Assembly: GCF_001427605.1 (NCBI RefSeq)
Contig: NZ_LMGZ01000021.1
Location: forward strand, 124,001 to 188,000
Origin: Devosia sp. Root635
Lineage (GTDB): Bacteria; Pseudomonadota; Alphaproteobacteria; Rhizobiales; Devosiaceae
Direction of reading: 5' to 3'
Length of the DNA: 64,000 nucleotides
The notes below the pieces were generated by a model that saw only the letters and a list, made by a program, of their open reading frames with translations, was not told the DNA's origin and ran no database searches. The position numbers and the translations under genes are program-made. Positions 51,822 through 61,966 of the stretch are shown here, piece by piece. Within the stretch, counting starts at the first letter, position 1. Each line of letters starts with the position of its first letter.

Positions 51822-54571
51822 TATTCCTCTGCCGGCGTTTCCGGCGGCGCGCCGGGCACCTCGTCTTCGCCTTCCGGCTCCTTGATGTGCTCCACCGACA
51901 TCACCTTCTCGCCTTCGGCCGTGTCGAACACGATCACGCCCTGCGACCCGCGCGACACGATACGGATCGGCTTGTCGCCGCCCACCGGCAGGCGGATGGT
52001 CTGGCCGCCATCGCTGATCAGCATGATCTGGTCGGTATCTTCCACCGGGAAGCTCGACACCAGGTTGCCGTTGCGCTTGTTGACCGCCATGGCGACGATG
52101 CCTTTGCCGCCGCGTCCGGTGATCCGGTATTCGTGGCTGGAGGTGCGCTTGCCATAGCCGTTTTCCGAGATGGTCAGGATGAACTGCTCGGTGGCGCTCA
52201 TCTGCGCATAGCGCTCCTGGTTCAGCTCGCCGGCGACCACGTCGCCCTCGTCCGAACCCGCCTCGTCCTCGGCGCCCTCGCCGCGCACGGCACGGCTCAT
52301 CTTGAGATAGGCGGCCCGCTCCTCGGCCGACGCATCGGAGTGGTTGATGACAGCCATGGAGATGACCACATCACCATCGGCCAGCTGGATGCCGCGCACG
52401 CCCATCGAATCGCGGCCCTTGAACAGGCGCACGTCATCGGTGCGGAAGCGGATGGCCTGCCCCCGGGCGGTGGTCAGCAGCACGTCGTCATTGACCGTCG
52501 CCGTCTCGACGCCGACGATCTGGTCACCCTCGTCCAGTTTCATGGCGATCTTGCCGTTCTGGCGCACTTCGACGAAATCGGCCAGCGAGTTGCGGCGCAC
52601 CGTGCCGCGCGTGGTGGCGAACATGATGTCGAGATTGGCCCAGCTCGTCTCGTCCTCGGGCAGCGGCATGATGGTGGTCAGCCGTTCGCCCTGCTCCAGC
52701 GGCAGGATGTTGATCAGTGCCTTGCCGCGCGCATTGGCCTGGGCCAGCGGCAGCCGCCAGACCTTGAGCTTGTAGGCGATGCCCCGGTCGGTGAAGAACA
52801 GCACCGGCGTATGTGTATTGGCCACGAAGAGGCGCGACACGAAGTCCTCTTCGCGCGTCGCCATGCCCGAGCGGCCCTTGCCGCCGCGATTCTGCGACCG
52901 GTAGGTCGAGAGCGGCACGCGCTTGATATAGCCCTCGTGGGACACGGTCACCACCATGTCCTCGCGGGCGATCAGGTCCTCGTCGTCGAAATCGCCGACC
53001 ACGTCGGAAATCTCGGTGCGGCGCGGGCTGGCGAACTGCTCCTTGATTTCGGTCAGTTCGGCGCGAATGATGTCGACCACGCGCTCGCGGCTGCGCAGGA
53101 TATCGAGATAATCCTCGATCTCACCGCCCAGGCCATTCAGCTCGTCGCCGATTTCGTCGCGGCCCAGCGCCGTCAGGCGGGCCAGGCGCAATTCGAGGAT
53201 GGCGCGGGCCTGTTCCTCGGAAAGATTGAACGTGCCGTCCTCGTTGATGCGGTGGCGCGGATCGTCGATCAGGGCGATCAGCGGCGCCACGTCCTGGGCC
53301 GGCCAGCGGCGCGTCATCAACTGCTCGCGCGCCGTCGCCGGATCGGGCGCGGTGCGGATCAGGGCGATGACCTCGTCGATATTGGCCACGGCCACGGCAA
53401 GACCGACCAGGATATGGGCGCGGTCGCGGGCCTTGTTCAGCAGGAAGCGGGCGCGACGCGTCACCACCTCGTGACGGAAATCGATGAAGGCGGAAAGGAT
53501 TTCGCGCAGGTTCATCAATTGCGGCTTGCCGCCATTGAGCGCGACGAAATTGCAGCCGAACGAGCTTTGCAGCGCGGTGAACCTGTAGAGCTGGTTCAGC
53601 ACCACATCGGCCAGCGCGTCGCGCTTGATCTCGATGACCACGCGCATGCCCTCGCGGGAACTCTCGTCGCGCATGTCGGCGATGCCCTCGATGCGCTTGT
53701 CGCGTACCAGTTCGGCGATCTTTTCGACCATGGTCGCCTTGTTCACCTGGTAGGGCAGTTCGGTGATGATGATCGCTTCGCGTTCCTTGCGGATTTCCTC
53801 CACGGCCACGCGCCCGCGCACCAGAATGGAGCCGCGACCCGTCTCATAGGCCGAACGGATGCCCGCGCGGCCCAGGATGATGCCGCCGGTGGGGAAATCC
53901 GGGCCCGGCAGGACCTCCATCAATTCCTCGGTGAGCGCCTGGGGATTGTCGAGGATGAGCAGGGCGGCGTCGATCGTCTCGCCCAGATTGTGGGTCGGCA
54001 CGTTGGTCGCCATGCCCACGGCGATGCCGCTGCCGCCATTGACCAGCATATTGGGGAAGCGCGCCGGCAATACGACCGGCTCATGCTCCGAGCCGTCATA
54101 GTTGTCGCGGAAATCCACCGTGTCCTTGTCGAGGTCATCGAGCATGGCATTGGTGATCTTCTGCATGCGGACTTCGGTGTAGCGCATGGCGGCGGGCATA
54201 TCGCCGTCGACCGAACCGAAATTGCCCTGCCCTTCCACAAGGAGTTCTCCCATGGAGAAATCCTGCGCCATGCGCACCAGGGCCATATAGACCGCGCTGT
54301 CGCCATGCGGGTGATACTTACCGATCACGTCGCCGACCACGCGGGCCGACTTGCGGTAGGGCTTGTTATACTCGTAGCCATTCTCGTTCATCGAGAACAG
54401 GATGCGCCGGTGCACAGGCTTCAGGCCGTCGCGGACATCGGGCAGCGCGCGACTGACGATGACGCTCATCGCATAATCGAGATACGACTTCCGCATCTCG
54501 TCGGTGATGGCAATCAGCGAAATGTCGGAGGGCGGCGGCGCGCCGGTTCCGTTCTGAGGCGTATCGGTCAC
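51821..54571 (-). CDS. gyrA: DNA gyrase subunit A
   Basis: Encodes 916 residues. Catalytic Tyr131 is in [10 protein letters not shown]; the QRDR reads [19 protein letters not shown], with Ser92 at E. coli Ser83 and Met96 at Asp87. The C-terminal beta-pinwheel contains the GyrA box QNRGGKG and a long acidic tail. Introduces negative supercoils with GyrB. ATG 54571; no other gene in front for 87 bp. Confidence 0.97.
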   Translation of the reverse strand: MTDTPQNGTGAPPPSDISLIAITDEMRKSYLDYAMSVIVSRALPDVRDGLKPVHRRILFSMNENGYEYNKPYRKSARVVGDVIGKYHPHGDSAVYMALVRMAQDFSMGELLVEGQGNFGSVDGDMPAAMRYTEVRMQKITNAMLDDLDKDTVDFRDNYDGSEHEPVVLPARFPNMLVNGGSGIAVGMATNVPTHNLGETIDAALLILDNPQALTEELMEVLPGPDFPTGGIILGRAGIRSAYETGRGSILVRGRVAVEEIRKEREAIIITELPYQVNKATMVEKIAELVRDKRIEGIADMRDESSREGMRVVIEIKRDALADVVLNQLYRFTALQSSFGCNFVALNGGKPQLMNLREILSAFIDFRHEVVTRRARFLLNKARDRAHILVGLAVAVANIDEVIALIRTAPDPATAREQLMTRRWPAQDVAPLIALIDDPRHRINEDGTFNLSEEQARAILELRLARLTALGRDEIGDELNGLGGEIEDYLDILRSRERVVDIIRAELTEIKEQFASPRRTEISDVVGDFDDEDLIAREDMVVTVSHEGYIKRVPLSTYRSQNRGGKGRSGMATREEDFVSRLFVANTHTPVLFFTDRGIAYKLKVWRLPLAQANARGKALINILPLEQGERLTTIMPLPEDETSWANLDIMFATTRGTVRRNSLADFVEVRQNGKIAMKLDEGDQIVGVETATVNDDVLLTTARGQAIRFRTDDVRLFKGRDSMGVRGIQLADGDVVISMAVINHSDASAEERAAYLKMSRAVRGEGAEDEAGSDEGDVVAGELNQERYAQMSATEQFILTISENGYGKRTSSHEYRITGRGGKGIVAMAVNKRNGNLVSSFPVEDTDQIMLISDGGQTIRLPVGGDKPIRIVSRGSQGVIVFDTAEGEKVMSVEHIKEPEGEDEVPGAPPETPAEE

Positions 54572-54658
54572 TGGGATGATTCTACGTTGGTTATGCTGCC
54601 TGTTAGATAGGCGATTTCGCGGGAAATTGCGAACTTTCCCCAGCGGAAACTGTGGAGA

Positions 54659-55879
54659 TCAGGCCTGGGCCAGCGGCTGCCTTTTCATCTGCCGGAAGCT
54701 CGGCACGATCAGCGGTGCAAATGCCGCCACCAGGTAGAGCATTGCGGTGACGCCAAGGGCGATGGATATGCCCCAGGAGTCGACCAGAAGCCCCGCATAG
54801 ACGCCTCCAAAAGGCATCAGCGCCCAGGCCAGTGCACCAAACAGCGCAACGACCCGTCCCGTCATCGCCGCGGGGACGCGCTCGAACAGGATAACGCCAA
54901 TGATCGGGTTGATGGAGCCGGCCGATATGCCGCCAAACAGCAGCACCGTGACGATGACCGGCAACGGCAGGTCGAGCGCCAGCACGCTCATGGCCAGCGG
55001 CCCGCAACAGAAGAAGCCCGCCGTATAGAGCAGCAGCCGCGGCAAGCGGTGACCGACGGCGGCAGCTATCGCTGCTCCAAAGATGGCGCCAGCCGAAAAA
55101 GTGGCGAGCAGAATTCCGACCCAGCTCACATCCAGGCCCGAGCTGCGCACCCAGACCGGCAACAGCACGATGGAATAGGCCATGTCGAACAGATTGGTTA
55201 TGGCGATCATGATCACGAGGCTGACCAGCACAGGGTCATTGCGCAGCACCGTCCATCCCGCCGACAATTCGGTCTGATAGGTGGTGTCGCGCTGTTGCGC
55301 CGGCGCGTGCTGCGCCGGGATGCCGAGGCCGACTGCCAGCGCCGACAGCACAAAGGCCAGCGCATTGACCAGTAAGGCCGGCGCCGGCCCGAGCAGCGCT
55401 ATGAGTATCCCTGCCCCCGCCGCGCCCAGCGTGCCCGCCAGCCGGTCGCTGGCGCCCATGACGCCGGTCACCCGCTCCATCGGCAGCTTGCCCAGCGCCG
55501 CCACCATGGGCACCAGCGCCTGCTTGGCGGCATCGGGCGGCGCGCGCAGCACGCCGATCAGCGCCACCGCCGGCAGCAGGACCCAGATGGACAAGAGGCC
55601 CGCCCAGAACAGCAGGGGCACCAGCGCCACAGCCGCCGCCGACAGCATGTCGCACCAGACCGAGACGCGCCTGGCGCCGATCCGGTCGATCAATGGACCA
55701 CCCAGCGCCTTGGCCACCACGTAGGGCAGCATTTCGGCAAAGCCGGCCAGCCCGGTGAGCACCGGGCTGCCGGTCGTGGTCAGCACCAGCCACGGAATGG
55801 CAATGGCCGAAAGCCGCGTGCCCGAGGTGGACAGGACCGTCGCCAGCGACAGGGCGACGAAAGAACGGTGAACGCTCAT
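54659..55879 (-). CDS. MFS transporter paired with an ArsR regulator
   Basis: Encodes 406 residues with 12 helices. The N-terminal half has RSFVALSLATVLSTSGTRLSAIAIPWLVLTTTGSP and GGPLIDRIGARRV (motif A), typical of the MFS_3/enterobactin-exporter-like group. Likely drug or metabolite efflux. Its ATG overlaps the arsR stop by 4 bp, so it is co-expressed with and probably controlled by that regulator. Confidence 0.88.
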   Translation of the reverse strand: MSVHRSFVALSLATVLSTSGTRLSAIAIPWLVLTTTGSPVLTGLAGFAEMLPYVVAKALGGPLIDRIGARRVSVWCDMLSAAAVALVPLLFWAGLLSIWVLLPAVALIGVLRAPPDAAKQALVPMVAALGKLPMERVTGVMGASDRLAGTLGAAGAGILIALLGPAPALLVNALAFVLSALAVGLGIPAQHAPAQQRDTTYQTELSAGWTVLRNDPVLVSLVIMIAITNLFDMAYSIVLLPVWVRSSGLDVSWVGILLATFSAGAIFGAAIAAAVGHRLPRLLLYTAGFFCCGPLAMSVLALDLPLPVIVTVLLFGGISAGSINPIIGVILFERVPAAMTGRVVALFGALAWALMPFGGVYAGLLVDSWGISIALGVTAMLYLVAAFAPLIVPSFRQMKRQPLAQA

Positions 55880-56487
55880 TCGGCCTCTCCGGCTTCCGGC
55901 TCGCCGACATGGGGCGCCGCATGCAGGATGATGGTGAAGGGCCGCATGTTCTCCGGCAGTGGCGTATCCAGGGCCGGAGCGGCCGCCATGGCCTCCCACA
56001 GCACGGCCTGCAGCTTTTCCACCAGCGCCCTCGCTGCTTCGGCGGTCAGCGGGATCGTATAGTCACTGACCGTGGAGGCCTGCCGCCATGCCTGCGGCAG
56101 GTCGGGATAGGCGGCATGGGCGCGCTGCATGTGCTGCATCTGCCCGTGCAGCGCCGCCTGCTCGAAAGCCAGCCCCAGTTCCAGCGCCTCGCCCTCGGCC
56201 GTCGCGGACATGACATTGGTCGCTTCGTGCCGCGCCCGCCACCAGCGGTCGCGCTGGCTGCCGCGCGTCGCGTCCTCCTCGATGAAGCCATGCAGTGCCA
56301 GTTGCCGAAGGTGATAGCTGGTGGCGCCTGAATTGAGCCCCAGCCGCGCCGCCAGCCCGGAGGCCGTCGCCGGCCCATCGATGCGTAAAATGCCGAGCAT
56401 GCGCAGCCGCAGCGGGTGCGCCAGCGCCTTGAGCGCCGTGGGATCGGGAGCGATGCTTTTGATATCGCGCCGTGGCTGTTCAGACAT
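55876..56487 (-). CDS. ArsR family winged-helix regulator
   Basis: Encodes 203 residues. HTH at about 18-90: ALKALAHPLRLRMLGILRIDGPATASGLAARLGLNSGATSYHLRQLALHGFIEED. The C-terminal half (helical, then a strand-rich end) is longer than in metal sensors and lacks a Cys cluster, so it likely senses an organic ligand or acts as a repressor of the adjacent MFS gene. An upstream palindrome at 56537 overlaps its likely promoter. Confidence 0.87.
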   Translation of the reverse strand: MSEQPRRDIKSIAPDPTALKALAHPLRLRMLGILRIDGPATASGLAARLGLNSGATSYHLRQLALHGFIEEDATRGSQRDRWWRARHEATNVMSATAEGEALELGLAFEQAALHGQMQHMQRAHAAYPDLPQAWRQASTVSDYTIPLTAEAARALVEKLQAVLWEAMAAAPALDTPLPENMRPFTIILHAAPHVGEPEAGEAE

Positions 56488-56513
56488 GGCCGGACCTCGT
56501 CGATGGTCCAAAT

Positions 56514-56550
56514 ACTATATTGCAAACAAAAATTTGCAAAGATATCTTTG
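56514..56550 (-). promoter_or_regulatory. Candidate arsR promoter with palindromic operator
   Basis: CAAAGATATCTTTG at 56537-56550 is a perfect 14-bp palindrome. On the minus strand TCTTTG (56542-56537) and TATAGT (56519-56514), 17 bases apart, form a candidate promoter, so the palindrome covers the -35. The sequence TTGCAAA/TTTGCAAA is repeated alongside. This is in the AT-rich 118-bp divergent gap between arsR and the VOC gene. Confidence 0.5.
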
Positions 56551-56605
56551 TGATTGGTCGGCCGAGCCACGCGGCAGGCCGAAGCGACACCTGGGAGATC
56601 GGAAT

Positions 56606-57043
56606 ATGGCAGTCAAGCGGATGGACAATATCGGAATCGTCGTCGAGGACCTCGGAGCGACTATCGATTTCCTGCGCGAACTCGGCCTCGAACTCGAAGG
56701 CCGGGCCACCGTCGAAGGCGAGTGGGCCGGACGCGTCACCGGCCTCGGCGATCAGCAGGTCGAGATTGCCATGATGCGCACGCCGGACGGCCACAGCCGG
56801 CTGGAGCTTTCCCGCTTCATTAGGCCGGCTGTCATTGCCGATCATCGCACCGCCCCGGTCAACGCGCTGGGCTACCTGCGGGCCATGTTCACCGTGGACG
56901 ATATCGACGCGACGCTTGAACGGCTCAGCGAGCATGGCGCGCAGCTCGTGGGCGAAGTCGTCCAATATGAGAACGTCTATCGGCTCTGCTACATACGCGG
57001 GCCAGAAGGGCTGCTTTTCGGCCTCGCCGAGGAACTTGGCTGA
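56606..57043 (+). CDS. VOC (glyoxalase/bleomycin-resistance) fold protein
   Basis: Encodes 145 residues. Two beta-alpha-beta-beta-beta modules: MDNIGIVVEDLGATIDFLRELGLELEG and LRAMFTVDDIDATLERLSEHGAQLVGE. The usual first metal His (DHIG) is Asn (DNIG), and the C-terminal metal Glu position reads FGLAEEL, so a classical metal site is doubtful. GGGAG precedes ATG 56606. Divergent from arsR. Confidence 0.82.
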   Translation: MAVKRMDNIGIVVEDLGATIDFLRELGLELEGRATVEGEWAGRVTGLGDQQVEIAMMRTPDGHSRLELSRFIRPAVIADHRTAPVNALGYLRAMFTVDDIDATLERLSEHGAQLVGEVVQYENVYRLCYIRGPEGLLFGLAEELG

Positions 57044-57051
57044 GCCCGGTA

Positions 57052-57456
57052 TCAGGCGGCGTCGAATTCCACCCGCGACGCGCTGATCCGCTTGTGGTTT
57101 TCGCTGGCCCATTCGATCAGGTGCCCGAAGGGCACGATGATCGACTCTCCCATGGGCGTCAGCCGGTATTCCACCGAGGGCGGCTTGGTGTCGTAGACGC
57201 GCCGCGCCACCAGCCCATCGCGCTGCAGGTCGCGCAGGGTCTGGGTCAGCATTTTCTGGGAAATGTCGGGCACTTCGCGCCGGATCTGGTTGAACCGCCT
57301 TGGGCCATCGGCCAGCGTCATCACCAGCAGCATGCTCCATTTGTCGCTGATCCGGTCGAGCACGCCGCGCACCGGGCAATCCATCAGCGAGCCGCCGCTA
57401 TTCTGTTCGGCCCATTTGGCAATGTAGAGACCGGCCTCTTCCAGCGCGCTGAGCAT
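57052..57456 (-). CDS. HxlR family regulator
   Basis: Encodes 134 residues: [57 protein letters not shown] is the HxlR winged helix with the characteristic N-terminal Cys (Cys27). Such regulators often respond to quinones or aldehydes. GGAGG is 8 bases before ATG 57456. Divergent from the quinone oxidoreductase-like gene it probably controls, as in E. coli ytfH/ytfG. Confidence 0.88.
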   Translation of the reverse strand: MLSALEEAGLYIAKWAEQNSGGSLMDCPVRGVLDRISDKWSMLLVMTLADGPRRFNQIRREVPDISQKMLTQTLRDLQRDGLVARRVYDTKPPSVEYRLTPMGESIIVPFGHLIEWASENHKRISASRVEFDAA

Positions 57457-57529
57457 GGGGGGCACCTCCAGGTGACGTTATGCGGCAAAAGTGCCTCCTT
57501 TTCGCCGCGCCCCGCGCAGACTAGATAGC

Positions 57530-57554
57530 ACTCTCCTTTCGATACTTACTCTCC
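57530..57554. promoter_or_regulatory. Direct repeats in the hxlR/qorB divergent region
   Basis: ACTCTCC occurs at 57530-57536 and 57548-57554, 18 bases apart, in the 138-bp gap between the two starts. They could be half-sites for the HxlR protein, but the spacing and sequence are not a known consensus. Confidence 0.25.
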
Positions 57555-57594
57555 GCCGGCCGGTGCCGCAAGCGGGGTAATCAGGAGATATGAC

Positions 57595-58473
57595 ATGACG
57601 CAGTTCAAGGGCAAGACGCTGTTGGTCACCGGTGCGGCAGGCCAGTTCGGCCGGCTGGCCGTGGCCGAATTGCTGGCGCGTGGCGCGACGAAAGTGGTCG
57701 CCGGTACCCGCGATCCATCCCAGCTTGCCGATGTGGCGGCGCAGGGCGTGGACGTTCGCCGCCTCGATTTCGACGATGCCTCCTCGCTCGCCACGGGTTT
57801 TGCCGGCGTCGACCGGGCGCTCATCATCAGCACTGTCGCCCCCAACCGCCGCGAGCAGCAGACCGCGGCCGTCGCGGCGGCCAAGGCGGCCGGCGTCAGC
57901 TATCTCGCCTATACCTCGGCGCCCCATGCCCGGCCCAATGCCGATGCCGGCGGCATTGCCGACCATTACTGGACCGAACAGGCCATCGCCGCCTCCGGCC
58001 TCGATTTCACCCTGCTGCGCAATCACATCTATGCCGACATGACCATTGTCGGCGCCGCGTCGGCGCTGTCGAGCGGCCAGCTATTCGACGCCACCGATGG
58101 CGGCGGCCGCAACTATGTTAGCCGCGCCGACACCGCCCGCACCGCCGCCGGCGCACTGCTTTCAGCCAGCGGCAAGGACATTGTCGACGTCACCGGCCCC
58201 GCCCCCGTCACCCAGGCCGAAGTCGCCGCGCTCTATACCAGGCTGACCGGCAAGCCCGTTACCCGCGTCGGCCTCACTGCCGCGCAATTGCAGGCCGGCC
58301 TTGAAGCCGCCGGCCTCCCCGGCTTCTATGCCGCCCTCCTCGTCGCCTTCGACCGCGACGCCGCCGCCGGCTACCACGCCATCACGACCGATGTCGTCGA
58401 ACGCTATTCCGGCCGCAAACCGCAGGCGCTGGCGGCGTTTTTGGAAGAGAACCGGGCCGTACTCGGGCAGTAG
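57595..58473 (+). CDS. NmrA-like NAD(P)H:quinone oxidoreductase (QorB-like)
   Basis: Encodes 292 residues. N-terminal Rossmann motif LLVTGAAGQFGRLAVAELLARGA, then RDP after strand 2 for NADP binding, and the NmrA-type active region TSAPHARPNADAGGIADHYWTEQAI...LLRNHIYADM. Resembles E. coli YtfG/QorB, which reduces quinones. Likely regulated by the divergent HxlR. The 304-bp gap after it holds repeats. Confidence 0.85.
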   Translation: MTQFKGKTLLVTGAAGQFGRLAVAELLARGATKVVAGTRDPSQLADVAAQGVDVRRLDFDDASSLATGFAGVDRALIISTVAPNRREQQTAAVAAAKAAGVSYLAYTSAPHARPNADAGGIADHYWTEQAIAASGLDFTLLRNHIYADMTIVGAASALSSGQLFDATDGGGRNYVSRADTARTAAGALLSASGKDIVDVTGPAPVTQAEVAALYTRLTGKPVTRVGLTAAQLQAGLEAAGLPGFYAALLVAFDRDAAAGYHAITTDVVERYSGRKPQALAAFLEENRAVLGQ

Positions 58474-58488
58474 GCCACCCCAAGCTCG

Positions 58489-58642
58489 AAGCCCCCTCGC
58501 CCCTTGTGGGAGAGGGTGGTTTTTCGCGTTCAGCGAAAAACCGGGTGAGGGGGTCTGCGCCATCCCATGCTTCAATGCCGAAGGGTAGTTCGGCACCCCC
58601 TCATCCGCCCCTTCGGGGCACCTTCTCCCACGAGGGGAGAAG
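58489..58642. repeat. Inverted pair of CTCTCCC/GGTGAGGGGG elements
   Basis: Two inverted copies of one unit of about 50-65 bp: left CCCCTCGCCCCTTGTGGGAG ... GGGTGAGGGGG, right CCCCCTCATCCGCCCCTTCG ... CACGAGGGGAGAAGG. Each carries an inner hairpin (GGTTTTTCGC/GCGAAAAACC on the left, CCCCTTCGGGG on the right). Such elements are widespread in Rhizobiales. Besides this pair, the 304-bp gap from 58474 to 58777 holds no gene. Confidence 0.75.
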
Positions 58643-58777
58643 GTAACCTGCGACCGTCCCACCCACAGGCATTCTTGCAACAATCGCCCCCGAACACCCG
58701 CCATTGCCCGCCGCACTGGTGACAACCCACCGAAATCGCGCCAATTTGTCGCCGTATTTCGCGGAATCGGGGTCGCC

Positions 58778-61171
58778 GTGTCAGTTGGTTCGTTCTTCAG
58801 CCGCCTTTGGGCGCTTTTCGCCTATGATCGATCCATCGGCTTCGGCCTCGAATATATCGGCCTCACCACCCTGCGCTATCCGCGCGCCGTCGCCCTTGCG
58901 GTGCTGGCCTTTTCCATTCTCTGCTTCACGCAGATCCCCAAGGCCAATGTCGATGGCGACCTGCTGCGCGTCTATGCCCATTCCGGCGAGCATTACGACG
59001 CCTATGCACAACTGTCGGAAACCTTCGGCACCTTCGAAAACGACATCTATGTCCTGGTCAGTTCCCCGCGCCTGACCGAGCCGGAAACGCTGGAGCGGGT
59101 CCGCGAACTGGCCTTCGACCTCGAACTCAACGAATACGCCGTGGGCACCATGTCGCCCTTCACCCTGCGCAAGCCCGATGGGCGGGGCGGTTCGGTGCCT
59201 GCCGTGCCCGAGGGCATGGACAATTTCGCCGACGTGGCGCGGGCGCTCAGCGACCTGCAGCAGAACGACCCGATGATGCGCAATCTCATCACGCCGGACC
59301 TGACTGGCGTCGTGCTTATCATGTTTCCGAACCAGGAGCTGACCAGGGGCGACGGCACCAAGGCGATGATCGCCTCCCTGCGCGAAACCATCGCGCCCTA
59401 TCAGGACGAGAATATTTCCATCGAGCTGACCGGGCCGCCGATCTGGACCTCGGAAATGCTCAATGCCGCCGTGGACGACCAGGTCAAGTTCACCGTCTGG
59501 GGTTTCGGCCTTGGCGCCGTGATCGCCCTGCTTGCCCTGCGCTCCCTGCCCGGCGCGCTGCTGGTGGCGGCGACGCCGTTTCTCGCGGTGATGTGGACGA
59601 TGGGCATCGTCCTGCTGTTCTTCGGCTCCTTTTCATTTCTCACCATCATCGTCACGACGCTGGTGCTGGTCATCAGTTTCGCCGAATCCATGTTCTTCAT
59701 TTTCAACTGGCTGGCCTATTGGCGCGACGGGATGGAGCCCAACAAGGCGGTGGATGCCACCGTCAAGCTGGTCGGTCCGGCCGCGGGCCTCACCATGCTG
59801 ACCACCCTGGTCAGCTTCGCCTCGCTCTGGCTGACGCCCGGCCAGGGCGTGCAGGAATTTTCCATCGCCGGCGCCATCGGCACCTTCCTGCTGTTCGTGT
59901 GCCTCATGACCTTCCTGCCGCTGATGCTCAAGGCGGCGGTGCGCCTGGGTTTCAAGGCGCCCAAGCGGAGCAGCCTGGTGCTCACGGCGCCGCTGCCGCT
60001 GGCCTGGTTCATTGCCAGCCGCTTCGGACGCCTGCTGTCCATCCTGGCCATTGTCGTCACGATTCTGCTGTTCATCCCCTATGGGCTGATCAAGCCGCAT
60101 TTCTCGTTCGAGGATTTCGTGGCCAAGGACTCGACGGCGCTGACGGCTGCCGAAGAGATCGACGATGGCGTGGGCGGGGTGGCGCCGCTCTATATCCGCG
60201 TGCCGCTGCAGGACAACGATCCCAATGTCACGCCGCGCGATTTCGAGACCATCCGCGCCGTGCACCAGATTCTCGAATCCCATCTGGGCGTCAACAAGGT
60301 CATCTCTGCGGCAGCGCTGACCAACTATACCGAGAGCGGCTTTACCCGCGAGGAGGTGTTCGACGCCGTCGGCCCCTTCATGCGCAAGCGCTTCGTCACC
60401 GACGACGGGTCGCAGGCGCTGGTGACCGGCTTCATGCCCACCATCATCGATTCCGAAGACCTCAAGCTGCTGGTCGACAATGTCACCGCCGAAATGCGGG
60501 CGGCGGGGATAGACGGCGCCGAAATCGGCGGCTTCCGCATTCTCACCACCTTCGCCACCGACCAGATCGTCTATGGGCTGCAACTCGACCTGACGCTGTC
60601 GGTGCTGGTCAATATCGGGCTCATCGGCTTCGCCTTCCAGTCCTTCCGGGTGGCCCTCGCCTCGGCCATCCCCAACCTGTTTCCGGTGCTGGGGACCATC
60701 GCCTGGCTCTACCTGAGCGGCCAGGGGCTGCAATTGACCACGGTCATCGCCCTCACCATCGCCTTCGGCATCGCGGTGGACGACACTGTGCATTTCCTGT
60801 CCCATTACCTGCATTCCCGACGGGAGGAAGGCCGGCCGCATATGGAGGCTGTCAAGCACACGCTCGACCGTATCGGCGGCGCAATCGTCGCCACCACCAT
60901 CATCCTGTGTTCGGGCGTGGTGATCGTCACCTTCTCCGAGCTGCCGCAGGTGGCCCTGTTCGGCACGCTGTTCGTCTCGACGCTGGCCTTTGCCGTCATC
61001 GGCGATCTGTTCATCCTGCCGGCCTTGCTGGCGGCGGGCGGCAAGTTCTTCCAACCGCTCGGCAAAATCCGCGTGCGGACCGCCGACCACGATGCGACGC
61101 CCGACGATCCCACGGGCGACACCGTGACCGGCGACGGCGGCACGGAAGGCGGACAGCCTCATACGACGTGA
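58778..61171 (+). CDS. RND superfamily (MMPL-like) transporter
   Basis: Encodes 797 residues with about 12 helices in two repeats: helix 1 at about 35-55, five helices at 225-390 (FGLGAVIALLALRSLPGALLVA...), a second large periplasmic loop (430-590), and five final helices. There is no adjacent membrane-fusion protein, so it is a stand-alone RND of the MMPL or hopanoid-transporter type, possibly lipid-handling. GTG start with a weak GGGG upstream. Confidence 0.85.
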   Translation: MSVGSFFSRLWALFAYDRSIGFGLEYIGLTTLRYPRAVALAVLAFSILCFTQIPKANVDGDLLRVYAHSGEHYDAYAQLSETFGTFENDIYVLVSSPRLTEPETLERVRELAFDLELNEYAVGTMSPFTLRKPDGRGGSVPAVPEGMDNFADVARALSDLQQNDPMMRNLITPDLTGVVLIMFPNQELTRGDGTKAMIASLRETIAPYQDENISIELTGPPIWTSEMLNAAVDDQVKFTVWGFGLGAVIALLALRSLPGALLVAATPFLAVMWTMGIVLLFFGSFSFLTIIVTTLVLVISFAESMFFIFNWLAYWRDGMEPNKAVDATVKLVGPAAGLTMLTTLVSFASLWLTPGQGVQEFSIAGAIGTFLLFVCLMTFLPLMLKAAVRLGFKAPKRSSLVLTAPLPLAWFIASRFGRLLSILAIVVTILLFIPYGLIKPHFSFEDFVAKDSTALTAAEEIDDGVGGVAPLYIRVPLQDNDPNVTPRDFETIRAVHQILESHLGVNKVISAAALTNYTESGFTREEVFDAVGPFMRKRFVTDDGSQALVTGFMPTIIDSEDLKLLVDNVTAEMRAAGIDGAEIGGFRILTTFATDQIVYGLQLDLTLSVLVNIGLIGFAFQSFRVALASAIPNLFPVLGTIAWLYLSGQGLQLTTVIALTIAFGIAVDDTVHFLSHYLHSRREEGRPHMEAVKHTLDRIGGAIVATTIILCSGVVIVTFSELPQVALFGTLFVSTLAFAVIGDLFILPALLAAGGKFFQPLGKIRVRTADHDATPDDPTGDTVTGDGGTEGGQPHTT

Positions 61172-61327
61172 TGGGCAGGCGCTTGCGAGCCAAAGCGGCG
61201 CCCGCTTACATGGTCGCGCTTTGATTCTGTAGCGGCCCCGAATCGGGGGTTTGCGGCGTGCAGGAACTTGGTATCGATTGGGGATGAAATTTGCCGGGGG
61301 GCATGTTTCACTGGAGGCTTTAGACAA

Positions 61328-61849
61328 ATGAGCAAATTCGGACCCCTGTCGCGCGCCTTGGCCATGGCAGGCCTGCTGGCTGCGGCCGGCGTGGCCCCGG
61401 CTTTCGCGGCGCCGGCCGACGTGGCCCTGCTGCAGTCCTATATCGGGGAATGGCGCGGGACCGGTGTCCTCATTGGCGCCAACACCGAGACTGTGCGGTG
61501 CCGCATGTCGCTGACCCAGGGGAACGACCAGAAGGTCAATTACAACGGCCGTTGTGCGCTGGCCGGCACGCAATTGTCGGTGGCCGGCACCATGGCCTAT
61601 ATCGAGGCCAACCGGCGCTTCGAGGCCGCAATGAGCTCCAATGCCACCTTTACCGGTGTCGCCATCGGCCAGAAGCGCGGGGGCGGACTGGTGTTCAACC
61701 TGCGCGAGCGCGACAAGGACGAAGAGGGCAAGGATCTCAGCATTTCCGCGCAGATCAGCCTCAAGAACGACGCCATCGAAGTGACCTTCGAAGTGGTCTA
61801 TGTCGAGAGCGGCGACAGCCTGCGCGCCGAGGTGCCGTTCACCCGGTAA
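61328..61849 (+). CDS. Secreted protein of unknown function
   Basis: Encodes 173 residues: signal peptide ending APAFAAPA, then a single domain that begins LQSYIGEWRGTGVLIG and includes CRMSLTQGND, GRCALAGTQLSVAGTMAY and GGGLVFNLRERDKDE. The alternating strands suggest a small beta-barrel or lipocalin-like fold in the periplasm. I do not recognise a named family. GGAGG 10 bases before ATG 61328. Confidence 0.7.
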   Translation: MSKFGPLSRALAMAGLLAAAGVAPAFAAPADVALLQSYIGEWRGTGVLIGANTETVRCRMSLTQGNDQKVNYNGRCALAGTQLSVAGTMAYIEANRRFEAAMSSNATFTGVAIGQKRGGGLVFNLRERDKDEEGKDLSISAQISLKNDAIEVTFEVVYVESGDSLRAEVPFTR

Positions 61850-61966
61850 CGTTTCCGGAGCGGGCGGCGGATCGTGGCCGATTTGTTTTTGTTCTCAGGG
61901 CTTTGCGGCTGAAGAAGTCTTAACCCGCTTTGCGCTACCGTTCCTGCATTCTACAGGAGCGCCCAA

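Noticed and set aside
51782-54610. A 942-codon open frame on the plus strand across gyrA
   Set aside because: It mirrors gyrA exactly; its product is low-complexity His/Ala/Gly/Asp-rich and has no recognisable fold.
59633-61573. A 646-codon open frame opposite the RND transporter
   Set aside because: The plus-strand frame has the RND helix pattern; the minus product is a hydrophilic Glu/Gln/Arg/Asp/Gly-rich shadow.
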